Origin: JBDTMT01 sp033764095
Lineage (GTDB): Bacteria > Desulfobacterota > Binatia > HRBIN30 > CADEER01
Direction: 5' to 3'
Length of the DNA: 19,733 nucleotides
Assembly: GCA_033764095.1 (NCBI GenBank)
Contig: JANRJF010000416.1
Span: 1-19,733 of the forward strand
Below are positions 1 through 7,778 of the stretch, in pieces (position 1 is the stretch's first letter; each line of letters opens with the position of its first letter). A program made the translations under genes and the position numbers. Below the pieces are notes generated by a model. It had not been told where the DNA came from, did no database searches, and worked only from the letters and a program-made list of their open reading frames with translations.

Positions 1-871
1 AGATCACCTTGCGCGAGAAGACCGGGATGATCTCCGAGGCGAAGGCGAAGCCGGGCAGGATGAGCACGTAGACCTCGGGGTGGCCGAAGATCCAGAAGAA
101 GTGCTGCCACAGCACCGCCGAGCCGCCCGCCTGCGTGTCGAAGAAATGCGCCCCGAGGAAGCGGTCGAGGAGCAACATGATCTGCGCCGCGGTGAGCGGC
201 GAGATGACGACCAGAATCTGGCAGGCGACGACGAAGTACAGCCACACCAGCAGCGGCATCTTGCCGAGCCGCATCCCGGGGCAGCGCATGCACAGGGTCG
301 TGGCGATCAGGTTCACCGCCGTGCCGATGCTGCCGATGCCGCTGACGAGGATGCCGAGCGTCCAGTAGTCGGTGCTGTTGCCGCGCGAGAAGGCGCGGCC
401 GGTGAGCGGCGCGTAGGCGAACCAGCCGACGTCGGGCATCGAGCCGGCGCCGTAGAGGCCGTCGCCGCCCAGCACGCTGAAGTAGAGCAGCACGCCGCCG
501 AAGAAGAACATCCAGAAGCCGAAGGAGTTGAGGCGCGGGAAGGCGAGGTCGCGCGCCCCGATCATCAGCGGGATCAGGTAGTTCGCCATGCCGATGATGA
601 TCGGCATGCCGACCAGGAACACCATGCTGGTGCCGTGCATGGTGAACAGCCGGTTGAACACCTGCGGCGACAGGAAGGTGTTGTTCGGCACCGCCAGCTG
701 GATGCGCATCGCCGTCGCCTCGAGGCCGGCGATGACGAAGAACAGCAGCCCGGACAGGATGTACATCAGGCCGAGCTTCTTGTGATCGACCGTCGTCACC
801 CACTCGTGCAGCACGGCCGTCCAGCCGTAGCGCTCGGCGGGCAGGACGATGGGATGTTCGACGGCAGCCAT
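1..871 (-). CDS. ctaD: Cytochrome c oxidase subunit I, N-terminal part (cut by window edge)
   Basis: Catalytic subunit of a haem-copper oxidase in the inner membrane, reducing O2 to water and pumping protons. The 290 residues in the window run from the ATG at 869-871 and continue off the left edge. Visible family marks are TMHGTSM (His79, low-spin haem ligand), the D-channel stretch NYLIPLMIGARDLAFPRLN (about 97-115), and FWIFGHPEVYVLILPGF (His264, CuB ligand; Glu266, the E278 equivalent; Tyr268). The Glu in GHPEVY points to an A1-type enzyme. Several hydrophobic membrane segments are clear. The gene follows ctaC on the same strand, 97 bases downstream, and that spacer is nearly filled by a foldback repeat. 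A GTG 36 bases upstream is in frame but lies inside the repeat, so I prefer the ATG. No clear Shine-Dalgarno sequence is visible. Confidence 0.97.
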   Translation of the reverse strand, partial: MAAVEHPIVLPAERYGWTAVLHEWVTTVDHKKLGLMYILSGLLFFVIAGLEATAMRIQLAVPNNTFLSPQVFNRLFTMHGTSMVFLVGMPIIIGMANYLIPLMIGARDLAFPRLNSFGFWMFFFGGVLLYFSVLGGDGLYGAGSMPDVGWFAYAPLTGRAFSRGNSTDYWTLGILVSGIGSIGTAVNLIATTLCMRCPGMRLGKMPLLVWLYFVVACQILVVISPLTAAQIMLLLDRFLGAHFFDTQAGGSAVLWQHFFWIFGHPEVYVLILPGFAFASEIIPVFSRKVI

Positions 872-880
872 CGGAATCAG

Positions 881-960
881 GAATTCATCACAGAGACACA
901 GCGGCACCGAGAAAGATTCTTTGTGCTTCTCCGTGCCTCTGTGTCTCTGTGGTGAAATTC
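881..960. repeat. Foldback element 1 (octamer word, CACAGAGA family) between ctaC and ctaD
   Basis: Imperfect inverted repeat with arms of about 33 bases at 881-913 and 927-960 and a loop of about 13 bases. Each arm is made of tandem 8-base words of the type CACAGAGA/GCACGGAG beginning with a TTCAYCAC cap. The element fills nearly all of the 97-base ctaC-ctaD spacer, so it would be transcribed as a long hairpin in the middle of the oxidase operon. Its words match those of the element at 12460-12538. Confidence 0.9.
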
Positions 961-968
961 TTGGTCTG

Positions 969-2012
969 TCATTGCAACGTCGTCAGGTACGCGACGACCT
1001 GCGTGATCTGGGCGTCGCTCAGCTTCATCGCCGGCATCAGCGCGCCGGGCTTGAGGGCGTCGGGATTGGCGATCCAGGCGTGCAGGTTGGCGGCGGTGTT
1101 GTCGGCGGCGCCGGCGGCGATGGTCGCGCGGCTCATCAGGTGCGTCAGGTCGGGGCCGAAGACGCCGTCGGCGACGGTGCCGCCGATGCGGTGGCAGTTG
1201 ATGCAGGCGACCGACTGGAACAGGTCGCGCCCCGCCTGCACGCTCGGGTCGTGCACCGCCTCGCCGCGCTGCGACGCCACCCAGGCGTCGAAGTCGGCCG
1301 GCGCGTGCGCGACGACGCGCAGCAGCATGCGCGCGTGCTGCGTGCCGCAGTACTCGGCGCACTGGCCGATGTAGAGCCCGGCGTCGCGCGGCTCGATCCA
1401 CATGCGGTTGACGCGGTTCGGGATGACGTCGGTCTTGCCGTTCAGCTGCGGCACCCAGAAGCTGTGCACGACGTCGGCCGACTCCAGCGTCAGGAAGGTC
1501 GCCCGCCCGGCCGGCACGTGCAGCTCGTTGGCGGTGACCACGCCCTGCGCCGGGTAGCGGAACTCCCACCACCACTGGTGGCCGATCACCCGCACCTCCA
1601 GCGCGTCGGCCGGCGGCGCGGCGCGCTCGATGGCGATGATCGAGCGGGTCGTCACCAGGAACAGCACGAAGACGATCAGCAGCGGCACCACCGTCCAGGC
1701 GAGCTCGATCGGGTTGCTGCCGTAGACCTGCGGCGGCTCGCGCCCGTCGTCGTCCGGGCGGCGGCGGAAGCGCACGATGCTGGTCACCAGCAGTCCACCG
1801 ACGACGACGAAGATCACCGCGCAGATGCCGAGCACGAACAGCGACAGCGTGTAGATCTCGTCCGCCGGACGCGACAGCGGATCGAAGATGCTCGGGATCG
1901 GCGCCGGCTGCGCGTGCGCGGCGGCAGCCAGCAGAACGACACCGAGCGCCGTACCTGCGAGGCGACTGCGCCTACGTCCTCCGCTCCACCACACGCCGCG
2001 CCATAACCACAT
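969..2012 (-). CDS. ctaC: Cytochrome c oxidase subunit II with fused cytochrome c domain (caa3 type)
   Basis: Electron-entry subunit of the oxidase whose subunit I follows. In the 347-residue form: a signal-like N terminus ending near AAAAHAQ, two membrane segments (about 54-76 and 104-122), then a periplasmic cupredoxin domain. CuA ligands are His173 (VVHSFW) and the cluster CAEYCGTQHARM (Cys208, Cys212, His216, Met219). A C-terminal cytochrome c domain has CINCH (Cys260, Cys263, His264) and a candidate axial Met in LMPAM (316 or 319). Subunit II with a fused c-haem is typical of caa3 oxidases. I chose the ATG at 2010-2012; a TTG at 2034-2036 would add eight residues. Neither start has a convincing ribosome binding site. 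No cox assembly genes or subunits III and IV are in the window. Confidence 0.97.
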   Translation of the reverse strand: MWLWRGVWWSGGRRRSRLAGTALGVVLLAAAAHAQPAPIPSIFDPLSRPADEIYTLSLFVLGICAVIFVVVGGLLVTSIVRFRRRPDDDGREPPQVYGSNPIELAWTVVPLLIVFVLFLVTTRSIIAIERAAPPADALEVRVIGHQWWWEFRYPAQGVVTANELHVPAGRATFLTLESADVVHSFWVPQLNGKTDVIPNRVNRMWIEPRDAGLYIGQCAEYCGTQHARMLLRVVAHAPADFDAWVASQRGEAVHDPSVQAGRDLFQSVACINCHRIGGTVADGVFGPDLTHLMSRATIAAGAADNTAANLHAWIANPDALKPGALMPAMKLSDAQITQVVAYLTTLQ

Positions 2013-2128
2013 GCTGGCGCGGCTCGTCAACGACAATTGCGCAGGGCGAGGCCGGCGGCGCTGCGCGTGCCGCGCCGGCGGCGGCCGCGGACTTGAGAAA
2101 CTGACACCGCGCGTGCCAGTTGTCGGCG

Positions 2129-3790
2129 ATGCGCACCTGGCTTCGCGTCGCGCTGGTCGTCGCCGTCCTGCTGGTCGCGGCCGGCTGGCTCGCCCTGCCC
2201 TACCTCAAGCTGCACGGCCTGGGCTGGATCTCGCGCCTCACCGATCCGATCCAGCCGACCCGCCCGGTGGTCTGGCAGGCCGGTCCGAGCGCGCCGGCAG
2301 CCGGCCCGCGGCCGCCGAACATCGTCGTCATCGTCGCCGACGATCTCGGCTTCAACGATCTCACCTTCGCCGGCGGCGGCGTCGCCGACGGCAGTGTGCC
2401 AACGCCGCACATCGACTCGATCGCGCACGACGGCGTGCAGCTCGCCTCGGGCTACACCGGCAACGCCACCTGCGCGCCGTCGCGCGCCGCCATCCTCACC
2501 GGGCGCTATCCGACCCGCTTCGGCTTCGAGTTCACCCCGGCGCCGAAGATCTTCATGCGCCTGGTCGCCAGCATGACGCACGCGGCGCCCGGCACGCTGC
2601 ACCAGCCGATCTACCACGACGACCGCGAGGCGGCGGTGCCGCCGATGGACCAGCAGGGCGTCCCGCCCTCCGAGATCACCCTCGCCGAGCTGCTCAAGGC
2701 GCAGGGCTACCACACCCTGGGGCTCGGCAAGTGGCACCTCGGCGAGACCGCGCAGCTGCGGCCCGAGGCGCAGGGCTTCGACGAGTACCTGGGCTTCTAC
2801 TCCGGCGCGTCGATGTACCTCGACGCCGACGATCCGCGCAGCGTCAACGCGGTACAGGACTTCGACCCGATCGACACCTTCCTGTGGGCCAACCTGCCGT
2901 TCGCGGTGTGCAAGGACGGCGGCGACCGCTTCGCGCCGGACCGCTACATGACCGACTACCTCGCCGAGGAGGCGGCACAGGCGATCGCCGCCAACCGCAA
3001 CCGCCCCTTCTTCCTCTACTTCGCGCCCAACGCGCCGCACACGCCGCTGCAGGCGCTGCGCAGCGACTACGACGCGCTGGCGCACATCGGCGACCACCGG
3101 CTGCGCGTCTACGCGGCGATGATCCGCGCCCTCGACCGCGCCGTCGGCACCATCCTGCAGGCGCTGCAGGCCAACGGCCTCACCGACGACACGCTGGTCA
3201 TCTTCACCAGCGACAACGGCGGCGCCAACTACATCGGCCTGCCGGACATCAACCGGCCGTACCGCGGCTGGAAGATGACCTTCTTCGAGGGCGGCGTGCA
3301 CGCGCCGTTCTTCGTCAAATGGCCGGCCGGCCTGCCGCGCGGCACGACGTTCACCGACCCGGTCGGCCACGTCGACATCTTTGCCACCGCCGCCGGCGCC
3401 GCCGGCGCGCCGCTGCCCGGCGATCGCCCGATCGACGGCGTCAACCTGCTGCCCTACCTGCGCGGCGAGACCAGCGGCGCGCCGCACCAGGCGCTGTTCT
3501 GGCGCTCCGGAGACTACCAGACGGTGATCGCCGGCGGCTGGAAGCTGCAGGTCGCCAAGCGCCCGGCGCGCACCTGGCTGTTCAACCTCGCCGCCGACCC
3601 CGCCGAGCACACCGATCTCTCCGCCGCCCAGCCCGACAAGCTGCGCGAGCTCACCGCGCTGCTGCACGAGCTCGACGCGCAGATGGTGCCGCCCGCCTGG
3701 CCGTCGCTGATCTCCGCCTCGATCGCCATCGACCACCCGCTCGGCGTCGCCGATCAGCCGAGCGACGAGTACGTGTACTGGGACAACTGA
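2129..3790 (+). CDS. Membrane-anchored or secreted arylsulfatase-like sulfatase (formylglycine type)
   Basis: Hydrolyses sulfate esters; the substrate cannot be read from sequence. The 553-residue protein starts with a hydrophobic segment (about 5-22), a membrane anchor or uncleaved signal. The alkaline-phosphatase-fold core begins at PPNIVVIVADDLG, with metal ligands Asp71 and Asp72. The sulfatase signature CAPSRAAILTG follows, with Cys115 as the residue converted to formylglycine. GKWHLG, PNAPHTPL and FTSDNGG further along fit the type I sulfatase active site. I start at ATG 2129; a TTG nine bases upstream is possible. No formylglycine-generating enzyme is in the window, so maturation must rely on one elsewhere. 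Divergent from ctaC across a 116-base spacer in which I see only a weak 7-base dyad (2051-2057 and 2073-2079). Confidence 0.93.
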   Translation: MRTWLRVALVVAVLLVAAGWLALPYLKLHGLGWISRLTDPIQPTRPVVWQAGPSAPAAGPRPPNIVVIVADDLGFNDLTFAGGGVADGSVPTPHIDSIAHDGVQLASGYTGNATCAPSRAAILTGRYPTRFGFEFTPAPKIFMRLVASMTHAAPGTLHQPIYHDDREAAVPPMDQQGVPPSEITLAELLKAQGYHTLGLGKWHLGETAQLRPEAQGFDEYLGFYSGASMYLDADDPRSVNAVQDFDPIDTFLWANLPFAVCKDGGDRFAPDRYMTDYLAEEAAQAIAANRNRPFFLYFAPNAPHTPLQALRSDYDALAHIGDHRLRVYAAMIRALDRAVGTILQALQANGLTDDTLVIFTSDNGGANYIGLPDINRPYRGWKMTFFEGGVHAPFFVKWPAGLPRGTTFTDPVGHVDIFATAAGAAGAPLPGDRPIDGVNLLPYLRGETSGAPHQALFWRSGDYQTVIAGGWKLQVAKRPARTWLFNLAADPAEHTDLSAAQPDKLRELTALLHELDAQMVPPAWPSLISASIAIDHPLGVADQPSDEYVYWDN

Positions 3791-3814
3791 AGAGCCGTCT
3801 TCGCGTCAGCCGAC

Positions 3815-3896
3815 TTCACCACGACGGCACCACGCCACAACGATTACCTGACGGCGTCTGGGGTGTGCCGTGGTGCCGTCGTGTCGTCGTGGTGAA
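3815..3896. repeat. Foldback element 2 (octamer word, ACGACGGC family)
   Basis: Inverted repeat between the sulfatase and MBL genes, both on plus. Left arm 3815-3842 and right arm about 3866-3896 share a TTCACCAC cap followed by 8-base words of the ACGACGGC/ACCACGCC type. The right arm carries one extra 8-base word relative to the left, so the arms differ by a whole repeat unit rather than by point changes only. Same word family as the element at 16596-16655. Confidence 0.88.
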
Positions 3897-3952
3897 AGAC
3901 GTTGCGTTGCGGTCACCGCCAGGAGCATGAGGGACGCAGCCAGGGAGGATGC

Positions 3953-4660
3953 ATGCAGACACGGGTCGATGAAGTCGCCGACGGCATCTATCGCATCAAC
4001 ACGCCGATCGCGGTGCCGGGCGCCGGGTCGTTCAACTTCAACCAATACCTGATCGTCGACGATGAGCCGCTGCTCTTCCACACCGGGCCGCGGCAGCTCT
4101 TCCCGGCGGTGCGCGAAGCGATGGCGCGCGTCATGCCGGTCGAGCGGCTGCGCTGGGTCGGCCTCTCGCACTTCGAGGCGGACGAGTGCGGCGCCCTCAA
4201 CCAGTGGCTCGCCGCGGCACCGCAGGCGACCGCCGTGTGCGGCGGCATCGCGGCGATGACCTCGCTCGGCGACTTCGCCGACCGCCCGCCGCGCGCGCTC
4301 GCCGACGGCGAGGATCTCGCCCTCGGCCGCCACACCGTGCGCTGGTTCGACACCCCGCACGTCCCGCACGCCTGGGAGTGCGGTCTGATGATGGAGTACG
4401 CGACCCGCACCTTCCTCTGCGGCGACCTTTTCACCCGCCCCGATCCGGGCGAACAGCCGGTCACCGACAGCGACATCCTCGGACCGAGCGAAGCGTTCCG
4501 CCAGGCGCTCGACTACTTCGCGCACGGACCGCAGACCGCCGCGACGCTCGAGCGACTCGCCGGCGAGCAACCGACGACGCTGGCCTGCATGCACGGCAGC
4601 GCCTGGCGCGGCGACGGCGCCGCGCTGCTACGCGCGCTGGCGACGCGGCTGATGGTGTAG
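3953..4660 (+). CDS. MBL-fold di-iron (ODP-like) metalloprotein, stand-alone
   Basis: A 235-residue cytoplasmic metallo-beta-lactamase-fold protein resembling the di-iron domain of flavodiiron proteins. The metal motif is SHFEADECG: His73, Glu75, Asp77, the HxExD pattern of the oxygen-binding di-iron (ODP) branch rather than the HxHxDH of hydrolytic members. The other expected ligands are His136 or His139 in TPHVPHAW, Asp158 in CGDLF and His214 in ACMHGS. There is no flavodoxin domain, so if it reduces O2 or NO it needs a separate electron donor; a sensor role is possible. Start ATG 3953 has a strong AGGGAGG just upstream; an upstream extension to 3902 is less likely. The stop codon TAG (4658-4660) is also the first three bases of a foldback arm. 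Confidence 0.82.
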   Translation: MQTRVDEVADGIYRINTPIAVPGAGSFNFNQYLIVDDEPLLFHTGPRQLFPAVREAMARVMPVERLRWVGLSHFEADECGALNQWLAAAPQATAVCGGIAAMTSLGDFADRPPRALADGEDLALGRHTVRWFDTPHVPHAWECGLMMEYATRTFLCGDLFTRPDPGEQPVTDSDILGPSEAFRQALDYFAHGPQTAATLERLAGEQPTTLACMHGSAWRGDGAALLRALATRLMV

Positions 4661-4737
4661 GGGGTTGGGGAGGAGAGACCACGTCTTGGAATCCTCCCGC
4701 CAACCCCCTAGCCCCTAACCCCTAACCCCTAACCCCT
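4658..4737. repeat. Foldback element 3 with CCCCTAA heptamer tandem tail
   Basis: Lies between the convergent MBL and GH8 genes. Left arm 4658-4674 (TAGGGGGTTGGGGAGGA) pairs with right arm 4692-4710, differing by a two-base indel. The right arm continues into three perfect CCCCTAA units (4712-4732) plus CCCCT (4733-4737). The left arm begins exactly at the MBL stop codon TAG, and the tail ends seven bases before the GH8 stop. The pair could act as a bidirectional terminator, but there is no T tract. Confidence 0.85.
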
Positions 4738-4744
4738 GCCTCTC

Positions 4745-6562
4745 TCAGCGGCACTTCCGCGTACTGCCGCTGCCGTTCGCCGTGCACGGCAGCGCGACGC
4801 TGGTGGCGCACTGGCCGCTGTCGCTTGCCGGCTGGCCGGGGCCGAGCACCCAGGTGAGGCGCAGCGGGCCGACCGGTGCGGCGATATTCGCTCCGCGCGA
4901 CTTCACCTGCAGATCGAGCGTGTTGGCATCGCGCGGTCGATAGCGGATCTGGTTGAGGCCGTTGGCGCTGCCGGCGGTGCACATCGGCGGATCCAGCGCG
5001 CCGGAGCGGTTGCGGTACATGAAGCGGCCGCTGTCCCAGCCGTCGCCTGCATCGCAGCTGCCGGCGGCCTGCGACGGCACCGCGGTGGTGAAGCGGCTGA
5101 TCTCGTAGATGGTCGCGTTGGCGTTGCCGGCGTCCTGGATCAGCAGCTGTGCGCCGCTGGCGTAGGGCGCCGCCACCGGCAGGCCGCCGGGGAAGAACAG
5201 CGAGCCTTTGAGCGAGAGGCTCTGCGCGCCCGGCCCGGCGGTGAGGCCGCCGAGCTTGAGTTGCAGGCTGCCGAGCGCACCGCCGCCGCTGCACAGCGGC
5301 GTCGACGGCAGGGCGACGCAGCCGCCACCGACCGCTTCCGGCGTCCACCAGTTGCCCGACATGACCAGCATGCCGAGCAGCTTGAGCGTGTTCTCGTAGT
5401 AGCCCTCGTCCTCGATCGGCGTCACGGCGACCAGGTCCCAGATGGCGTTGAGCCACGCCTGATTGCTCGCGTCGGTCATCGCACCGACGCCGAGCGGCGC
5501 AACGAACGCCATCGAGCGGTAGTCGGCGCCGGGGCTGAGCGTGCCGTTGAGCTGATAGCCGGACTTGATGTTGGCGGGATCGTTGCCCGTGGCACTGCGC
5601 GCCCAGGTGGTGATGCGCTGCACGGCGGTCTTGGCGCGCGGCTCGCCCGACACCAGGAAGTCGGTGGCGATGCGCCACGGATCACGGCAGGCGTTGTAGT
5701 CGTAGGCGCCGTCGTTCGGTCCTTCGAGGAATCCCGCACCGACCGGCGCCGGCGTGCCGGCCGGGTCGGCGATGAAGTCGGGCAACAGGCCGGTGGCCGG
5801 GCTGTGGGCGACCTGGATGGCGTCGACGACGCCGTAGGTGTGGTCGAGCACGTCGCCCCAGACGGCGTCGCCGGAGGCGGCAGCGAAGGCGCGCAGGTGG
5901 CCGGGCATGAAGTCCGACGAGCGCGTCGCGTTGTAGTACTGCGGCTCGCTCGGCGCCGTCCAATCGCCGAGCCGCAGGTAGCGGTCGCCGCCGTCCACCT
6001 CGCCGACGTCGATCGCCGCCAGCACGTTGGCCGCCTCGGCGGCGTAGTCGATCGGCCCGCAACTGCCCCACTGTTTATCGGCGAGCAGCAGCGCGTAGGC
6101 GATGTCGAGGTCGCCGTCGGTGGCGCTGTCGCCGCCCTGCGCGTCGCCGCACGAGCGCTTCTGGTTCCACGCCATCAGGTAGGGCGTGAACACCGACGGG
6201 TGCTCGCGGAAGAAGGTGAACATGCCGTCGAAGATGGTGCGCGCGTCGGGATCATGGCCGGCCATCAGCGCCGCCAGCAGCATGCCGTAGCCGTGCGCCT
6301 CGGAGACGGTGAGGTTGCCACCCGAGACGCGCGCCTCGACGACGAAGCGGCCGGCGCCGCAGGTCTGCTTGAGGTAGCGCGCCTTCCAGGCGTCGTAGAA
6401 GTCGCGCACCGCCTGGTCCTGCGCCGTCTGCCCGACGTGGCTCGGGGTGATCGACCCGGCCGCGTAGGCCTGCGGATGCGAGCCGAACGGATGGTTCTGC
6501 CCCAGTGCCGGTGCGCCGACCAGTGCCCAGATGATGGATGCCGCGACTGCCCGTCGTGTCAT
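4745..6562 (-). CDS. Secreted glycoside hydrolase family 8 (endoglucanase-like) with extra C-terminal module
   Basis: Family 8 enzymes cleave beta-1,4 bonds in cellulose, chitosan or xylan; which substrate applies here is not decidable. The 605-residue protein has a signal peptide (about 1-22, ending ALG). The (alpha/alpha)6 catalytic domain spans about 25-405. Glu88 in SEAHGYGM is the expected general acid. ATDGDLDIAYALLLADKQW (147-165) fits the GH8 signature as I remember it, with Asp149 and Asp151. YYNATRSSDFMPGHLRAF follows. After about residue 430 comes a module of roughly 175 residues ending in TRKCR, similar in layout to the C terminus of the metallophosphoesterase at 17821. Start ATG 6562 has AGGGGG six bases upstream. 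There are no bcs cellulose synthesis genes nearby, so a degradative role is more likely than a BcsZ-like one. Confidence 0.92.
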   Translation of the reverse strand: MTRRAVAASIIWALVGAPALGQNHPFGSHPQAYAAGSITPSHVGQTAQDQAVRDFYDAWKARYLKQTCGAGRFVVEARVSGGNLTVSEAHGYGMLLAALMAGHDPDARTIFDGMFTFFREHPSVFTPYLMAWNQKRSCGDAQGGDSATDGDLDIAYALLLADKQWGSCGPIDYAAEAANVLAAIDVGEVDGGDRYLRLGDWTAPSEPQYYNATRSSDFMPGHLRAFAAASGDAVWGDVLDHTYGVVDAIQVAHSPATGLLPDFIADPAGTPAPVGAGFLEGPNDGAYDYNACRDPWRIATDFLVSGEPRAKTAVQRITTWARSATGNDPANIKSGYQLNGTLSPGADYRSMAFVAPLGVGAMTDASNQAWLNAIWDLVAVTPIEDEGYYENTLKLLGMLVMSGNWWTPEAVGGGCVALPSTPLCSGGGALGSLQLKLGGLTAGPGAQSLSLKGSLFFPGGLPVAAPYASGAQLLIQDAGNANATIYEISRFTTAVPSQAAGSCDAGDGWDSGRFMYRNRSGALDPPMCTAGSANGLNQIRYRPRDANTLDLQVKSRGANIAAPVGPLRLTWVLGPGQPASDSGQCATSVALPCTANGSGSTRKCR

Positions 6563-6612
6563 GCCGATCCCCCTGCGCACCGTATGCCCAGCCGGCCGCG
6601 GCCGGCAAGACG

Positions 6613-6696
6613 GAACCACGGATGAACACAGATGAACACGGAGGCGCGCTCTCGCGCCGAGGCGATCCGTGTTCATCCGTGTTCATCTGTGGTTTC
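6613..6696. repeat. Foldback element 4 (decamer word GATGAACACR) in a divergent promoter region
   Basis: Arms 6613-6642 and about 6664-6696 carry a GAACCAC cap followed by two 10-base words GATGAACACR. The loop holds a second perfect hairpin (GGCGCG 6643-6648 with CGCGCC 6653-6658). It lies between the divergent GH8 (start 6562) and GHMP kinase (start 6705) genes, so it cannot be a terminator for either. The right edge is eight bases from the kinase ATG, which has no visible Shine-Dalgarno sequence of its own. Confidence 0.9.
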
Positions 6697-6704
6697 GTGT
6701 TGCG

Positions 6705-7778
6705 ATGATCACGCGCGTCTCGCTGCCGGCCCGCATCAACGTCGTCGGCAGTCCGACCGACGCCTGCGAGGGCGCCTACGCGACGCTGACTGCCGCGATC
6801 GAAGTGCGCGGCGGCGCGACGTTGACTTCCTCCGCCGCCCCGATTCCCTCCCCCACCCCAGCGGGGGAGGGTCAGGGTGGGGGCAGCGAGATCATCGCCG
6901 CCGCCCTCGCCGCCTACACTCGCCACGAGCCTGATCTGGCGATGCAGCTGCGGCGGTCGCCGGTCGCGATCGAGCTGTGGACCGACGTGCCGGCGTCGAG
7001 CGGGCTGGCCGGCTCGTCGGTGCTGCTGCTCGCCATCCTCGCCGGCCTGCGCGCGCACTACCGGCTCGACCCGCGGCGTTGGAACGACTGGGCGCTGGCC
7101 GAGCTGGCGCAGCGCGCCGAGGAGCACGACCTCGGCGTCGTCTGCGGCTTCGCCGACCGCTACGCGCCGCTGTTCGGCGATCTCGCCTACATCGCCTACC
7201 ACGGCAAGCTGTGGCACGCGCCGCTCGGCGAGGAGCCGTACGCCACCTACGAGAAGCTCGGCGCGCAGGCGCCGCCGCTCGCCTTCGTCGTCGCCACCAC
7301 CGGCGTGGCGCGCAACTCGGGCGACGTGCACGCCCCGATGCGCGCCCGCTACCTGGAGGAACGTCGCCGCGGCGACGGCCCGCTCCTCGGGCTGGCGCGC
7401 CAGATGGGCGAGACCGCCTGGCGCGGCAAGATCGCCGTGCTGGCGCACGACCTTGCAGGCCTCGGCCGCCAGATCGATCGCAACCAGGCGCTGGTCGACG
7501 CGATGATGGCGGAGTGCGGCTTCGCCAGCGGCGCCGGGGCGGAGGTGCGTGCGCTGGTCGGCGCGGCGCGCGCCGCCGGCGCCCTCGGCGCCAAGCTCAC
7601 CGGTGCCGGCGGCGGCGGCGCCATCTTCGCCCTCCCCGCCCCGGCCGACGCCGAGCGCCTCGCCGACGCGCTGCGCACCTTCGCGTTACGCGAGGGGATG
7701 ACGAGCGACGTGTTGGTCGCCCCGATCGCCGCGCAGGGGCTGCGCATCGACGCGAAGGCCTCATTGCCTTCCGTGTAG
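6705..7778 (+). CDS. GHMP-family sugar kinase (glucuronokinase/heptose kinase-like)
   Basis: ATP-dependent small-molecule kinase, most likely an anomeric sugar kinase given that a sugar-1-phosphate nucleotidyltransferase follows. The 357-residue protein shows the three GHMP motifs: PARINVVGSPTDACEG (about 8-23), the phosphate loop PASSGLAGSS (96-105), and the C-terminal glycine loop KLTGAGGGGAIF (about residues 298-309). Residues 48-60 (PSPTPAGEGQGGG) are encoded by a palindromic repeat lying in frame in the gene. This stretch is low-complexity and sits between the N-terminal nucleotide-binding region and the helix beginning SEIIAAALAAY. The start is ATG 6705; GTG 6669 lies inside a foldback element and is unlikely. 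The substrate (glucuronate, heptose phosphate, fucose or arabinose type) is unknown. Confidence 0.87.
   Translation: MITRVSLPARINVVGSPTDACEGAYATLTAAIEVRGGATLTSSAAPIPSPTPAGEGQGGGSEIIAAALAAYTRHEPDLAMQLRRSPVAIELWTDVPASSGLAGSSVLLLAILAGLRAHYRLDPRRWNDWALAELAQRAEEHDLGVVCGFADRYAPLFGDLAYIAYHGKLWHAPLGEEPYATYEKLGAQAPPLAFVVATTGVARNSGDVHAPMRARYLEERRRGDGPLLGLARQMGETAWRGKIAVLAHDLAGLGRQIDRNQALVDAMMAECGFASGAGAEVRALVGAARAAGALGAKLTGAGGGGAIFALPAPADAERLADALRTFALREGMTSDVLVAPIAAQGLRIDAKASLPSV
6846..6883. repeat. GC-rich palindromic repeat inserted in frame in the GHMP kinase gene
   Basis: CCCTCCCCC (6846-6854) pairs with GGGGGAGGG (6863-6871), and CCCCCACCC (6850-6858) can pair alternatively with GGGTGGGGG (about 6874-6882), giving two mutually exclusive hairpins. 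The core is 13 codons long and keeps the frame. The sequence looks like the small intergenic G/C palindromes of REP type that I recall from other bacteria, but here it is inside a gene. Confidence 0.8.

Noticed and set aside
2034..2036. TTG as the ctaC start
   Set aside because: Possible, but the ATG at 2010-2012 in the same frame is simpler and keeps a normal signal-like N terminus.
1888..3930. A long open frame of 680 codons on plus covering the sulfatase region in another frame
   Set aside because: It is Arg/Ala/Pro-rich with no family motif and overlaps the clear sulfatase frame; a GC-rich shadow. The same holds for the long frames at 2027-3736 (minus), 5261-6625 (plus), 8603-10120 (minus) and 14852-16261 (minus).
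4712..4737. CCCCTAA array resembling a telomere repeat
   Set aside because: Only three units, placed between convergent genes inside a foldback element of the same plan as the others; a chromosome end is not supported.
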